Shown in pieces: positions 1 to 8,942 of a stretch of DNA of 64,000 bases. Origin of the DNA: an uncultured Oscillibacter sp. (GTDB lineage: Bacteria > Bacillota > Clostridia > Oscillospirales > Oscillospiraceae); the NCBI GenBank assembly GCA_910578935.1, contig CAJTSM010000001.1:219440-283439 (forward strand), written 5' to 3'. The notes beneath the pieces are model-generated. The model was given only the letters and a program-made list of their open reading frames with translations, searched no databases and was not told the DNA's origin. Position 1 is the first letter of the stretch. Every line of letters starts with the position of its first letter. The position numbers and the translations under genes are program-made.

Positions 1-6
1 TATTCA

Positions 7-44
7 AAAAAAATTCCGTACGGCATGCCGTGCGGAATTTTTTT
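7..44 (-). terminator. Bidirectional rho-independent terminator
   Basis: An inverted repeat centred on CGGCATGCCG is flanked by an A run on the left and a T run on the right, so it can terminate transcription in both directions. It lies just beyond the stop of the minus-strand gene ending at 60. Confidence 0.8.
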
Positions 45-59
45 GGATATTTCATGAGA

Positions 60-878
60 TCAAAGCTCTATAACGTCGACCACCGCCTGCTCCACGCAGA
101 GAGCGCTCTCCGCCTCCAGCACCAGCGCCAGCTCCGCAGCGCCTCCGCCGGTCATGCGGGGATAGAACATGGCGCTATGTTGCAACGTCTGAGGGCTCCC
201 TCCGCATTCCAGGGAAAACAGCAGCGGCGGAGCTTCCGTGAACGCTCCCTGGGGCGTCTGCCGAAAGCAGATGGCTCCCGCTTCTTCCGATGGGTGCATC
301 GCCTGGACTTTCAATGTACACCGCGCCAAATAGGCCTTTTGAGAATTCAGCCGAATTTGAGTGGGAGCCTGTTCATCCAGGCAAATATCTTCTCCCCTCC
401 GGACCCGGCGCCGCAAGGGCAGACGGCAACCCTGGTTCCACAACAGTCCTTCCCTTTGTCCCTCTAACTGGAGGATGCTTTTTCCGCTGGATTCCGGTTT
501 CCCCGGCGGAGGGAACGGACAAGGCTCCGGTTTACCGTATGGGGCGCAGGGGCACGGCTCCGGCTTTTGAGGTGGAGCGCAAGGAGGCGGCGGGCAAAAC
601 TCCAGTACCTGGTCCAATTTGTTTTTCAGCAGCATCTGATTCTGGGCTACCGCCTCTAACAAGGCTGCGACGCTTTTGTTGACCGCCAATACATCCTGCG
701 GAGCCGCGCCGGGCTTTGAACCCGGCAGCGTTCCAAGAATATATTGCAGTTTCTCGCCCTCAGCGTTGAGGATGTGGCTCAGGGCAAGTTCCTCCATGGC
801 GATGGACGCAATGATCATCGTCAGGGCTTCCTCCCGAGTCAAATCCGCCCCGTTAGGCGGAAAGGAAGGCATAGACAT
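60..878 (-). CDS. Spore-surface-type protein with Pro/Cys-rich linker
   Basis: This 272-residue protein starts with a segment (about residues 14-50, including IASIAMEELALSHILNAEGEK) typical of small clostridial proteins encoded beside collagen-like spore-coat genes. Residues 95-130 form a linker rich in Pro and Cys, with repeated PEPCP units. The last ~130 residues look like a beta-rich domain of unknown function. There is no signal peptide or membrane segment. The start has GGAG ten bases upstream. The role in the exosporium or spore surface is inferred from family resemblance only, and the C-terminal domain could be a different adhesion fold. A remnant of a collagen-like tail lies just to the right on the other strand. 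Confidence 0.6.
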   Translation of the reverse strand: MSMPSFPPNGADLTREEALTMIIASIAMEELALSHILNAEGEKLQYILGTLPGSKPGAAPQDVLAVNKSVAALLEAVAQNQMLLKNKLDQVLEFCPPPPCAPPQKPEPCPCAPYGKPEPCPFPPPGKPESSGKSILQLEGQREGLLWNQGCRLPLRRRVRRGEDICLDEQAPTQIRLNSQKAYLARCTLKVQAMHPSEEAGAICFRQTPQGAFTEAPPLLFSLECGGSPQTLQHSAMFYPRMTGGGAAELALVLEAESALCVEQAVVDVIEL

Positions 879-961
879 CGTTCAAAAACTCCATTGCAGC
901 GTACGGCAGACTGCCTGCCGCCGTTTCCATCTTATGCCTTCCGGAGCGGACCGGTTCTCCC

Positions 962-1066
962 TGGAACCTGCCGGGCCTTAGAGGCCCGGCCGCCACGGTC
1001 GGCGATGTGCTGGCCGGCAACGGCGCGGGAGCGTCCCTGACCGTCATCCGGCCGGGCCAACCATGA
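962..1066 (+). pseudogene. Remnant of collagen-like protein C-terminus
   Basis: One frame reads through GPAATVGDVLAGNGAG and SLTVIRPGQP to a stop at 1064-1066. This ending (VGDVLAGNG, SLTVIRP) resembles the C-terminal tail of BclA-like collagen proteins in clostridia. No Gly-X-Y repeat or start codon is found upstream, so only the tail survives. Identification is by memory of the family and is tentative. Confidence 0.35.
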
Positions 1067-1186
1067 TCCAGTGGCAGCCTGTAAGCCGGAAAATCCGGCG
1101 GTGCTGCGCAAACGGGCGTATTTTCAATCTTTACCGGAGGAACGATGAGCAAGGCGGCGAATAATTCTCACAGGTCCAGGAGGGGA

Positions 1187-1215
1187 TTGAAAATTGGATA
1201 AATTTATGATATTAT
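1187..1215 (+). promoter_or_regulatory. Sigma-A promoter of the sialic acid locus
   Basis: TTGAAA (1187-1192) and TATTAT (1210-1215) are separated by 17 bases, about 80 bases ahead of the ROK gene. An overlapping TATAAA at 1213 has poorer spacing. Confidence 0.5.
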
Positions 1216-1293
1216 AAATCAGCTGCATTGTAAACATTGCCCTTCCCCAACGGCATACCCGCAAATCAAATGACTGGATAAAGGAGAATCACT

Positions 1294-2673
1294 ATGGATC
1301 GTTTTGGCATCAATGTGGAACTGAAACACAGGCCTTCCCTGGACCCGGACTTTATCCCCCTCATGCGGTTTAACCGCGCCTTCCTGGCTACGGCAAAAAA
1401 GCCGGTGGGCATCGCCGTGGAGCGGGCCGACGGCCAAATGGCCTCCTGCCGGACCTTCATCCACGGCACACCGGAGATGGCTGAGGCCGACCACTATTAC
1501 ATCGAGCGCTTGGTAAAAACCATCCTCTGGATGAAGGGCGGCTTCAAGGTTTACGTCAGCGGCGACGCGGGTGTCTGCGAGTACTTGAAATCCGTCTACT
1601 GTGCCGGAGGCCAGCAGGAATTTGACTGGGATTACATGGCCAGCGTTTTCGAGCATCCTTTTGAGGTGGTGCTGGTGGACGATATTCCCCCCGCCAAGGA
1701 TGCCCCCAAGGCCATCGGCGGCCATATGGAGGGCTGCCGCATCGGCTTTGACGCGGGCGGGTCCGACCGGAAAGTTTCCGCCGTCATCGACGGCGAGACG
1801 GTTTACTCCGAGGAGGTGGTCTGGTTCCCCAAAACCAACTCCAACCCGGATTACCACTACGACGGCATTGTCTCCGCCCTGCAATCCGCCGCCGGGCACA
1901 TGCCCCGGGTGGACGCGGTGGGCGTCAGCTCCGCCGGTGTGTTTATCAACAACCGGACCATGAACGCCTCCTTGTTCCTCAAAGTTCCCAAGGAAATCTA
2001 TAATGAGAAGGTCAAGGATATTTACATTCGGGCCATTCATGACACCTTTGGGGATGTGCCTTACTGCGTCATCAACGACGGCGATGTCTCCGCCCTGGCG
2101 GGAGCCATGAGTCTGAACGACAACAGCGTCTTGGGCATTGCCATGGGCACCAGCGAGGCCGTGGGCTATGTGGATGAGGAAGGCCGAATCACCGGCTGGC
2201 TTAACGAGTTGGCTTTTGTCCCCGTGGACGCCCAACCCGGCGCCATGCGGGACGAGTGGAGCGGCGACATTGGCTGCGGCGTGAAATATTTCTCCCAGGA
2301 CGGCGTAATCAAGCTGGCCCCCCGGGCGGGCATTGAACTGGATGAGAGCGCTTCCCCCGCCGAGAAACTGAAGGCCGTCCAAAAACTGATGGCGGAGGAT
2401 GATCCCCGCGCGGCCAAGGTTTATGCGTCCATCGGCGTATATCTGGGGCACACTCTGGCCTATTATTTCGACCTGTACGGCTGCCGCCATGTGCTGCTGC
2501 TGGGCCGGGTTATGAGCGGCAAGGGCGGCGACCTGATTCTGGACACCGCCAAGAAGGTGCTGGCGGATGAATACCCGGAGCTGACCGGGAAGATCGTCCC
2601 TGAGCTTCCGGATGAGAAGTTCCGCCGGGTGGGGCAGTCCATGGCCGCCGCCAGCCTGCCGGAAATCAAATAA
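1294..2673 (+). CDS. ROK-family sugar kinase-like protein with N-terminal extension
   Basis: A 459-residue protein. From about residue 150 it has an actin-like/ROK fold: GFDAGGSD resembles the phosphate-1 loop, VGVSSAGV and INDGDVSALAGA resemble the sugar-binding Asp region, and GIAMGTSEAVG the second phosphate loop. The ROK zinc motif CxCGxxGC is absent. Residues 1-145 have no relation to the kinase core that I recognise. Given the epimerase next door and NanA later in the locus, the likely substrate is ManNAc or GlcNAc, but this is inference. The start follows AAAGGAGA at 1280. It is the first gene of the locus, and the product is presumably cytoplasmic. Confidence 0.7.
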   Translation: MDRFGINVELKHRPSLDPDFIPLMRFNRAFLATAKKPVGIAVERADGQMASCRTFIHGTPEMAEADHYYIERLVKTILWMKGGFKVYVSGDAGVCEYLKSVYCAGGQQEFDWDYMASVFEHPFEVVLVDDIPPAKDAPKAIGGHMEGCRIGFDAGGSDRKVSAVIDGETVYSEEVVWFPKTNSNPDYHYDGIVSALQSAAGHMPRVDAVGVSSAGVFINNRTMNASLFLKVPKEIYNEKVKDIYIRAIHDTFGDVPYCVINDGDVSALAGAMSLNDNSVLGIAMGTSEAVGYVDEEGRITGWLNELAFVPVDAQPGAMRDEWSGDIGCGVKYFSQDGVIKLAPRAGIELDESASPAEKLKAVQKLMAEDDPRAAKVYASIGVYLGHTLAYYFDLYGCRHVLLLGRVMSGKGGDLILDTAKKVLADEYPELTGKIVPELPDEKFRRVGQSMAAASLPEIK

Positions 2674-2787
2674 TGGCCATGTTTCCGGGGTGCGGAATTC
2701 CCGGAAATACGGCCTGGGGTCAAGCCCCATAAAGAACCGGATGCCCCCGCACAAGCCGGGAGCTTTTATAAGAAAAGAGGAACACAT

Positions 2788-3990
2788 ATGGACCGGCAAA
2801 GATTGCAGGACGCCCGGACCTGGGTCCGGGGGGAACTGGAACGCTCCGCCAACTTCTGGCTGGAGCACGGCATCGACAAAGAGCACGGCGGCGTCTATAC
2901 CTGCCTGGACCGGCGGGGTGAAATCTACTCCACTGACAAAAGCGTCTGGATGCAGGGCCGCTGCGGCTGGATCTTCGCGTTTTTGTGCAGCAATTACGGT
3001 CTGAAACAGGAGTGGCTGGACGCCTCCAAAAGCTGCCTGGACTTCATGGAAGCCCACTGCTTCAACCATGCGTGCGGCGACCGGATGTACTTCACCGTCA
3101 CGGCGGAGGGCCGGCCCCTGCGCCAGCGGCGTTACTACTTCTCTGAGGCGTTCTGCGCCATCGCCAACGCTGAGTACTATGGCATAACGGGCGATAAAAC
3201 AAGGCTGGAGCGGGCCCGGCAGTGCTATGACCTGTACTGGGACCTGAGCCAGGGAAAACCGGACCCCGTGGGTATGGGCCCCAAAACCATCCCTGAAACC
3301 CGGACAGGACGGGCCTTCGGCACGCCTATGATCATCTTGAACGTCACCGGCGTGCTGCTGCGGACGGACCCGGAACGGAAAGCCCTCTATGAAGAGCGGG
3401 CTCAGCAGTGTGTAAACGACATTTTTAAATACCATGTGAAACCGGAGCTGAAATGCACCCTGGAAAATGTAGATGTGGACGGTAGCCCGCGGCTGTACTA
3501 CACGGAGGGCCGCACCGTCAACCCCGGCCACGACATTGAGGGGGTCTGGTTCCTTCTGGAGCACGCCCAGCGGACCGGGGACAAGGCCCTGGTCAAAAAA
3601 GCGGCTGAACTATTCGACTGGGCCATCGCCGCCGGGTGGGACGAGGAATACGGCGGGCTGCTGTACTTTACCGACTGCCTGGGCAAACCCCCGGAGGCTT
3701 ATGAGCACGACATGAAGCTGTGGTGGCCTCACAACGAGATCCTGATTTCCTCCGCTATGCTCTACCGGGACACCGGGGACGAGAAGTACCTGGACTGGTT
3801 CTATAAGACCCTGGACTACTGCAAAGCCCACTTCGCCGACCCCGAATACGGCGAGTGGTACGGCTACCTCCGCCGGGACGGACTGCCCACCCAGCCCTCT
3901 ACCAAGGGCAGCACCTTCAAGGGGCCCTTCCATCTGCCCCGGAGTATGATCCTGGTGGACAAGCTGATTGGAGAAATTTTGGGCGAGTAA
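2788..3990 (+). CDS. N-acylglucosamine 2-epimerase (AGE family)
   Basis: A 400-residue protein of the usual length for the AGE/RnBP (alpha/alpha)6-barrel family, which interconverts ManNAc and GlcNAc. Typical blocks are visible: HGGVYTCLDR near the N-terminus, QGRCGWIFAF, RRYYFSEAF, NPGHDIEGVWF with the conserved His, and KLWWPHNEIL near the end. The start follows AAAAGAGG. It lies 114 bases after the ROK gene and just before the RpiR regulator. In a locus with NanA but no nanE-type enzyme, it would give GlcNAc directly from the lyase product, as in Bacteroides-type sialic acid pathways. The family call is secure; the substrate is inferred. Confidence 0.88.
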   Translation: MDRQRLQDARTWVRGELERSANFWLEHGIDKEHGGVYTCLDRRGEIYSTDKSVWMQGRCGWIFAFLCSNYGLKQEWLDASKSCLDFMEAHCFNHACGDRMYFTVTAEGRPLRQRRYYFSEAFCAIANAEYYGITGDKTRLERARQCYDLYWDLSQGKPDPVGMGPKTIPETRTGRAFGTPMIILNVTGVLLRTDPERKALYEERAQQCVNDIFKYHVKPELKCTLENVDVDGSPRLYYTEGRTVNPGHDIEGVWFLLEHAQRTGDKALVKKAAELFDWAIAAGWDEEYGGLLYFTDCLGKPPEAYEHDMKLWWPHNEILISSAMLYRDTGDEKYLDWFYKTLDYCKAHFADPEYGEWYGYLRRDGLPTQPSTKGSTFKGPFHLPRSMILVDKLIGEILGE

Positions 3991-4009
3991 GCGGCAAAAG
4001 GAGACGCGG

Positions 4010-4864
4010 ATGGGCAAGGATATTATCGCGCTGATGCTCCAGGAATATCAACGGTTCACCCGGGCGGAGCGAAAAATCGCCGATTACGTGCTGGATCATC
4101 AGGAGGAGACTCAATATATCAGCATTACCGACCTGAGCAACCAATGCGGCGTGGCGGTGTCCACTGTGTCTCTGTTCTGCCGGAAGCTGAAGCTGGCGGG
4201 CTTTAATGATTTCAAACTGGAGCTGGCCCGGGCGGCTTTGCCTGCCCGGGCAGCCCTCAGCGAACCGGGAAGCGAGATTACGGCGGAGGATTCCGCCGCC
4301 GCCGTCATGGGCAAGGTTCTCTCCGCTGTGCAGGACACGCTGAACAACGCTTACCACATGCTCTCGGAACGGGAGATTATCCGGGCGGCGGATCTTCTTC
4401 ACCAAGCGGGACAGGTGGTCTGCTTAGGCCAGGGAAACCACGCCGTGGTGGCTCTGGCGGCCTGGGCTCAGTTTTCCACCACCTCCCCGAAGTTTAAGAC
4501 CATTCAGGATTCCCACATGCAGACGGTGGTTTTATCCACCCTGTCCGAAGGGGATGCCGTGCTCTATTTCTCTTATTCCGGAGCCACCCACGAGCTGCTG
4601 GAGGCGGTAGATGTCATTCGAAACCGGGGCGGAAAACTGATTCTGGTAACCCGTTACCCCAACTCCCCCGCCAGCGCCTCCGCCGACGCGGTGCTCCTCT
4701 GCGGGCCCAACGAGCAGCCTTTCCAATTTGGTTCCACCTCCGCCCTGGCCGCCCAGCTCTATGTGGTGGAAGTGCTCCTCAGCGAATTCAGCCGCCGGGA
4801 CCCGGAAAAGGCAGAGCAAAACCGCCGGTCTGTGGGCAAGGCGCTGACCCAAAAGTGTGTTTGA
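4010..4864 (+). CDS. RpiR-family regulator (HTH + SIS), NanR-like
   Basis: The N-terminal ~75 residues form the RpiR helix-turn-helix (RFTRAERKIADYVLDH, then DLSNQCGVAVSTVSLFCRKL). A SIS sugar-phosphate sensing domain follows from about residue 105, with YFSYSGATHELLEA as its sugar-phosphate loop. The ATG at 4010 is preferred over an in-frame start 42 bases upstream, because AAAAGGAGA sits correctly before it and the upstream one lies inside the epimerase gene. It is probably the local regulator of sialic acid genes, sensing a hexosamine phosphate; a palindromic candidate operator lies at 6354. The ligand is inferred. Confidence 0.85.
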   Translation: MGKDIIALMLQEYQRFTRAERKIADYVLDHQEETQYISITDLSNQCGVAVSTVSLFCRKLKLAGFNDFKLELARAALPARAALSEPGSEITAEDSAAAVMGKVLSAVQDTLNNAYHMLSEREIIRAADLLHQAGQVVCLGQGNHAVVALAAWAQFSTTSPKFKTIQDSHMQTVVLSTLSEGDAVLYFSYSGATHELLEAVDVIRNRGGKLILVTRYPNSPASASADAVLLCGPNEQPFQFGSTSALAAQLYVVEVLLSEFSRRDPEKAEQNRRSVGKALTQKCV

Positions 4865-4877
4865 GAGGAGCGGAATC

Positions 4878-5522
4878 TTGAGCGAGTTCTTTAATCCTGA
4901 AAAAGGCATATGGGTCTGGCTGAGCACTCTGGTGGACATTGTTGGCTTGTCCATCCTTTGGACCTGTCTCTGTCTTCCTCTCGTCACGATCGGTCCAGCC
5001 ACAGCGGCGCTGTATTATACGGTAGTCAAATGTGTCCGGGGCCGGGAAAGCGGGGCTTTCGGCTGCTATTTCCGTTCCTTCCGGCAGAATTTCAAGGTGG
5101 GATTCCTGGCGGGACTCATTGTAATTCCCCTGGCCCTGCTGCTTCTGGGCGGACATTTCATCGTTCGTTGGTACGGGACCTATTTGGGGGGCGCGGCCTA
5201 TGTACTTTACGTCGCCTACTACTTTGCTCTGGTTCTCCCCGGGGGGGTGCTGTGCTGGTTATTCCCCCTCTTAGGGCGATTTGAGTACAACATTAGCGGA
5301 CTCTTCCGTACAGCCCTTCAGCTCACCATCGCTCATCTGCCCAGCACAGTCATCGTCGTACTGCTGACGGCTCAAACCGCCGCCTTCTGCATTGAACAGT
5401 GGTGGCCGGCGGTGTTCATGCCTGTCTTCGCCATGTTGCTGGTATCGTTGTTTTTCGAAAAAATATTTCAGCGGCACTCCCCGAAAGCAGGGTCTGAGGA
5501 CCTGCAAAATACAGAAGAATGA
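4878..5522 (+). CDS. YesL family (DUF624) membrane protein
   Basis: A protein of about 214 residues with five or so hydrophobic segments. Its start, SEFFNPEKGIWVWLSTLVDI, is typical of YesL/DUF624, a family found beside sugar ABC importers and of unknown biochemical role. The TTG start at 4878 is chosen because GAGAGGAG lies seven bases upstream and family members begin at this point; a GTG at 4857 overlapping the regulator is the alternative. It follows the rpiR gene directly and is followed by a hairpin terminator. Confidence 0.8.
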   Translation: MSEFFNPEKGIWVWLSTLVDIVGLSILWTCLCLPLVTIGPATAALYYTVVKCVRGRESGAFGCYFRSFRQNFKVGFLAGLIVIPLALLLLGGHFIVRWYGTYLGGAAYVLYVAYYFALVLPGGVLCWLFPLLGRFEYNISGLFRTALQLTIAHLPSTVIVVLLTAQTAAFCIEQWWPAVFMPVFAMLLVSLFFEKIFQRHSPKAGSEDLQNTEE

Positions 5523-5525
5523 TTT

Positions 5526-5557
5526 GAGGTCCGGAACGGTTTCCCGTTCCGGACCTC
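5526..5557. terminator. Hairpin between convergent genes
   Basis: A 13-bp perfect stem with a six-base loop (GTTTCC) separates the yesL stop from the stop of the oppositely oriented esterase gene. The T tract is poor, but the position fits a shared bidirectional terminator. Confidence 0.6.
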
Positions 5558-5579
5558 CTCCGCATATCTTTCCAAGTGC

Positions 5580-6236
5580 TCAGCCCCCCAGCAGTCCTGG
5601 TACCACTTCCGCCAGCAGCGCCGCCAGCTGAGCGTGCCCCTTTCGGGTCAGGTGCATCCCGTCCAGGGCGTTGAACTCACAGTCCTTGGCGTCCAGATAG
5701 TGCGCCCCCACCAGCTTCGCAGTCTTCTCGCAGTATTTAGGAAGCTCCCGGGACTTCTCCAAACAGCCCTTTCCCATAGGCTGGCCGCACTCCGCCAGCT
5801 CCATCTCCGGGCGAATGGGAGGCGGACAGACAATCAGAATATTCGGGGCGTGGTCCCCCCAGCAGTCCACGCTCTGGGCCTTGCGTACCAGGCGCTCCAT
5901 ACCAATGGCGATACAAGAGGCGTTGGCCCCCAGGCGCTCTTTCACATCATTCGTGCCCAGCATGATAATCAGCAGATCAAGAAACTCATGGCTCTTTAAG
6001 AGGGAATACAGGACCGTGAGGGCGTCCATTGTCTCGTGCAGGGGGTCCTGAAAGACGGTGGTCCGGCCGCTGAGGCCCTCTTCCGTTACCAGCACATCCG
6101 GCCCCAGGGCCTTTTGCAGCAGGCAGGTCCACCGTTCCTCCTCGTTGAAGCGAATGCCGCCGTCGGCGCAGTCGGCAGGATCAGCACAGTAGCCGTGGGT
6201 ATTGGAATCGCCTAAACAGAGAATATGCTTTTTCAT
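5580..6236 (-). CDS. SGNH/GDSL hydrolase, possible sialate O-acetylesterase
   Basis: A 218-residue SGNH hydrolase with the four family blocks: ILCLGDSNTHG (block I, catalytic Ser), GLSGRTT (block II Gly), MLGTNDVK (block III Asn) and DGMHLTRKGH (block V Asp and His). There is no signal peptide, so it acts in the cytoplasm. It is transcribed opposite to its neighbours, between yesL and the ABC importer genes. O-acetylated sialic acids need de-acetylation before use, so a sialate esterase role is plausible. Arylesterase or another carbohydrate esterase is equally compatible with the sequence. Confidence 0.8.
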   Translation of the reverse strand: MKKHILCLGDSNTHGYCADPADCADGGIRFNEEERWTCLLQKALGPDVLVTEEGLSGRTTVFQDPLHETMDALTVLYSLLKSHEFLDLLIIMLGTNDVKERLGANASCIAIGMERLVRKAQSVDCWGDHAPNILIVCPPPIRPEMELAECGQPMGKGCLEKSRELPKYCEKTAKLVGAHYLDAKDCEFNALDGMHLTRKGHAQLAALLAEVVPGLLGG

Positions 6237-6353
6237 AGTCTATCTCCCTTCTCTTTAAAGCCAGTTGGTCTTAAATTTACCCTTTCTCTTATAAATTAGC
6301 AGTTTTTCCCGGTTTGTCAAGGCAGGCTTTCTAAAATTGGTTCCGAATCTGGG

Positions 6354-6366
6354 TGGTAATTTTACC
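6354..6366. promoter_or_regulatory. Palindrome TGGTAA-N-TTACCA, candidate operator
   Basis: A perfect inverted repeat with a single central base lies about 70 bases upstream of the -35 element of the binding-protein promoter, in the divergent region shared with the esterase gene. A second short repeat ACTGG/CCAGT (6475-6490) lies just after the -10. Either could bind the local RpiR regulator; this is not proven. Confidence 0.4.
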
Positions 6367-6434
6367 AAAAATCGAAATTATTTTTGAAACTTCCGCCGAA
6401 TATACGGTTTTTATGGAAATCCTTTCGAATTTAA

Positions 6435-6463
6435 TTGACAAAAGAAGGAAGTTCTTGTATAAT
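6435..6463 (+). promoter_or_regulatory. Consensus sigma-A promoter of the importer genes
   Basis: TTGACA (6435-6440) and TATAAT (6458-6463) are both exact consensus with 17-base spacing. The start codon is about 60 bases downstream, after AAGGAGGA. Such a strong promoter suggests high expression unless repressed. Confidence 0.9.
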
Positions 6464-6524
6464 TCATACAGCGTACTGGTACTTGCCAGTTCATTTTTTG
6501 TAAAGATTAAAAGGAGGATCCGTG

Positions 6525-7886
6525 ATGAAGAAGCTGCTTGCAATTGTGTTGGCCATGGCCATGGTCATGGCTCTCGCCGCCTGCGGAGGCAAGAAGGATG
6601 AACCTGCACCCCCTGCTGACGACTCGAAGCAGGAGGAACCCAGCACCCCCGATTCCCAGGAGCCTGCCGCCGCCGGCGAACTGACCCTGTGGACCTATCC
6701 CATCGGTGACTGGGGCAAAGAGGAGAAGGTAAAGGCCATTACCGACGCATTCACCGCCGACACCGGAATCTCTGTGAAGGTGGAATACTTAGCTTACGCC
6801 GACGGAGACGATAAGGTCAACTCCGCCATCACCGCCAAGAGCGCCCCCGACCTGATTATGGAAGGTCCCGAGCGTCTGGTGACCAACTGGGGCGACAAGG
6901 GCTACCTGGTAGATCTGAGCGACATGTTCGACGACACCGACAAAGGTGAGATCAACGAAGCCGCCATGGCCGCCTGCACCCATTCCAACGGCGCGGTTTA
7001 TGAGTATCCGCTGGTCATTACCGCCCACTGCATGGCCATTAACCTGGACGCTTTCAAGGCCGCCGGGGCTGATCAGTATCTGAATCTGGACACCCATACG
7101 TGGACCACCCGCGATTTCATCAACGCTGTGGAAGCGCTGTACGCCCATTTTAACGCCCCTGTGGGCGCTGTGTACTGCAAGGGTCAGGGCGGCGACCAGG
7201 GCACTCGCGCCCTCGTCAACAACCTGTACGGCGGCACCTTTGCCACCGCCAGCCATGACCAGTACACTTGGGATGATCCCAAGAACATTCAGGCGCTGGA
7301 GCAGCTCAAGAGCATGCCCGGCATCGCTTTTGACGCCTCCCTCGAAGGCGGCGACGAAATCAAGGTCTTCTATCAGGGCATCCTGAAGATGGCCTTCTGC
7401 TGGAACATCGCCCAGCAGCTGAATCCCAACCAGGCCGATACCGGCGCGGGCCTCACTGCCAACGGCGAAGAGATCGTCTTCATGGGCTTCCCCGCCGACG
7501 GCGGCTCTCCCGCTCTCCAGGGCGGCATCTGGGGCTTCGGCATCTTCAACAACGGCGACCAGGCCAAAATTGACAATGCCAAGACCTTTATCAAGTGGAT
7601 GTGCGACTCCGAGCACACTGTGGACGCTGTAAAGACCGCCAACTACTTTGCCGCCCGCTCCGCTGCTGAGGGCACTGATCTCTCCAGCATCTGGGCCGAC
7701 AACGAAATCATGAACGAGTATCAGATTCTGATGCCTTACCTGGGCGACTATTATCAGGTCACCAAGGGTTGGGCTGGCGCCCGTACCGAATGGTGGACTA
7801 TGCTCCAGAAGGTGGGCGAAGGCGCCGACATCGCTGAAACCGTCGCCACTTACGCGGCCAATGCCAATGCCGCCGCTGCCGGCTAA
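6525..7886 (+). CDS. ABC sugar-binding lipoprotein (family 1 type)
   Basis: A 453-residue extracellular solute-binding protein. The N-terminus is a lipoprotein signal (MKKLLAIVLAMAM then LAAC lipobox, Cys at about residue 21), followed by an acidic Pro/Glu/Ser linker and a mature domain beginning ELTLWTYPIGDW, typical of carbohydrate-binding proteins of the ABC importer family 1. It is anchored on the outer face of the membrane and hands substrate to the two permeases encoded next. The ATG at 6525 is preferred to the adjacent GTG at 6522 by spacing from GGAGG. The strong terminator that follows would keep its level above that of the permeases. The substrate is inferred to be sialic acid or a derivative. 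Confidence 0.9.
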   Translation: MKKLLAIVLAMAMVMALAACGGKKDEPAPPADDSKQEEPSTPDSQEPAAAGELTLWTYPIGDWGKEEKVKAITDAFTADTGISVKVEYLAYADGDDKVNSAITAKSAPDLIMEGPERLVTNWGDKGYLVDLSDMFDDTDKGEINEAAMAACTHSNGAVYEYPLVITAHCMAINLDAFKAAGADQYLNLDTHTWTTRDFINAVEALYAHFNAPVGAVYCKGQGGDQGTRALVNNLYGGTFATASHDQYTWDDPKNIQALEQLKSMPGIAFDASLEGGDEIKVFYQGILKMAFCWNIAQQLNPNQADTGAGLTANGEEIVFMGFPADGGSPALQGGIWGFGIFNNGDQAKIDNAKTFIKWMCDSEHTVDAVKTANYFAARSAAEGTDLSSIWADNEIMNEYQILMPYLGDYYQVTKGWAGARTEWWTMLQKVGEGADIAETVATYAANANAAAAG

Positions 7887-7922
7887 GCATTTTTATACAC
7901 CGTCAAAGAGATAAGGGTTTTT

Positions 7923-7965
7923 GCGCCCCTCTCCCGCGAAGGGCGGGAGAGGGGCGCGTTTTTTT
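7923..7965 (+). terminator. Intra-operon terminator
   Basis: A 15-bp perfect GC-rich stem with a five-base loop (GAAGG) is followed by seven T residues, between the binding-protein gene and the permease genes. It probably attenuates, so binding protein is made in excess. Confidence 0.9.
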
Positions 7966-8012
7966 CGGGAAATCCTGCCCCCATCGAATCCAGTTGTAAA
8001 GGAGTGTTGATC

Positions 8013-8930
8013 TTGGCAAGACAGTCCCACCCCACCATGAGCCGCGCGCTGCAAAGACGGGAAAATATCTCCGGTTACCTCTTTTTGCTGCCTAGCCTAA
8101 TTTTCTTCATCGGCTTCGTAGTCATCCCCATGGTCATCTGCATTATCACCAGCCTCACCGACGCCAACATGCACGATCAGGGCATGTTCGGGAATTTCAT
8201 CGGCCTTTCCAATTTCACAAAATTGATGGGGGACGAAACCTTTCTGGAGGCGCTGAAGAACACCTTCATCATCGTCATCGTCAGTGTTCCTGCCGTCTGC
8301 GCTTTCTCCTTGTGGGTGTCCTCCGCCATTTACAAGCTCAGCGGCCCTGTGCTGTCCGCTTTCCGCTGTATTTTCTATCTCCCTGTGGTCACCGGTTCCG
8401 TGGCCGTTACCGTGGTATGGAAGTGGATGTATGACAATTACACCGGCATTTTCAACCATGTCCTCAAGGGCGCGGGAATCATCGACCAGAACATCAACTG
8501 GCTGGGCGACAGCAAATACGCCCTCTGGTGCATCATCCTGATCCTTTTCACCACTTCTGTTGGCCAGCCCATCGTGCTCTATGTCTCCGCCCTGGGTAAT
8601 GTGGACCAAACCCTCATTGAGGCCGCCGAGGTGGATGGGGCCAACAGCTTCCAGGTTTTCTGGAAAGTAAAGTGGGCCCAGATGATGCCTACCACCCTGT
8701 ATATCCTGGTTATTACCACCATCAACTCCTTCCAGTGCTTTGCCCTGATCCAGCTGCTGACCAAGGGAGGCGCGGGGACCAACACGGTGATGTACCATAT
8801 CTATTGGACCGCTTTCAAGCTGACGGAGCAGGCAGGCCATTTCGGCTATGCCAACGCCATGGGCGTGGTGCTGGCCATCTTTATCGGACTGCTGTCCGCC
8901 CTCCAGTTCAAGCTGGCGAAAGAAAAGTAA
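8013..8930 (+). CDS. ABC sugar importer permease (MalF/UgpA type)
   Basis: About 305 residues with six predicted membrane spans. The cytoplasmic EAA loop that contacts the ATPase reads EAAEVDGANSFQVFWKVKW. The TTG at 8013 is taken as start because AAAGGAG sits eight bases ahead; an ATG at 8037 is the alternative. No ATPase gene is present in the locus, which is common for family 1 sugar importers that share a multitask MsmK/UgpC ATPase encoded elsewhere. It pairs with the permease encoded 12 bases downstream. Confidence 0.88.
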   Translation: MARQSHPTMSRALQRRENISGYLFLLPSLIFFIGFVVIPMVICIITSLTDANMHDQGMFGNFIGLSNFTKLMGDETFLEALKNTFIIVIVSVPAVCAFSLWVSSAIYKLSGPVLSAFRCIFYLPVVTGSVAVTVVWKWMYDNYTGIFNHVLKGAGIIDQNINWLGDSKYALWCIILILFTTSVGQPIVLYVSALGNVDQTLIEAAEVDGANSFQVFWKVKWAQMMPTTLYILVITTINSFQCFALIQLLTKGGAGTNTVMYHIYWTAFKLTEQAGHFGYANAMGVVLAIFIGLLSALQFKLAKEK

Positions 8931-8942
8931 GGGGGTGCTGGT

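Noticed and set aside
853..1152. 99-codon minus-strand frame upstream of the first gene
   Set aside because: Overlaps the start of the spore-surface gene in another frame and has no conserved pattern.
1219..3564. 781-codon open frame on the minus strand
   Set aside because: It lies antisense to the ROK kinase and epimerase genes; it has no motif, and long mirror frames are expected in GC-rich genes.
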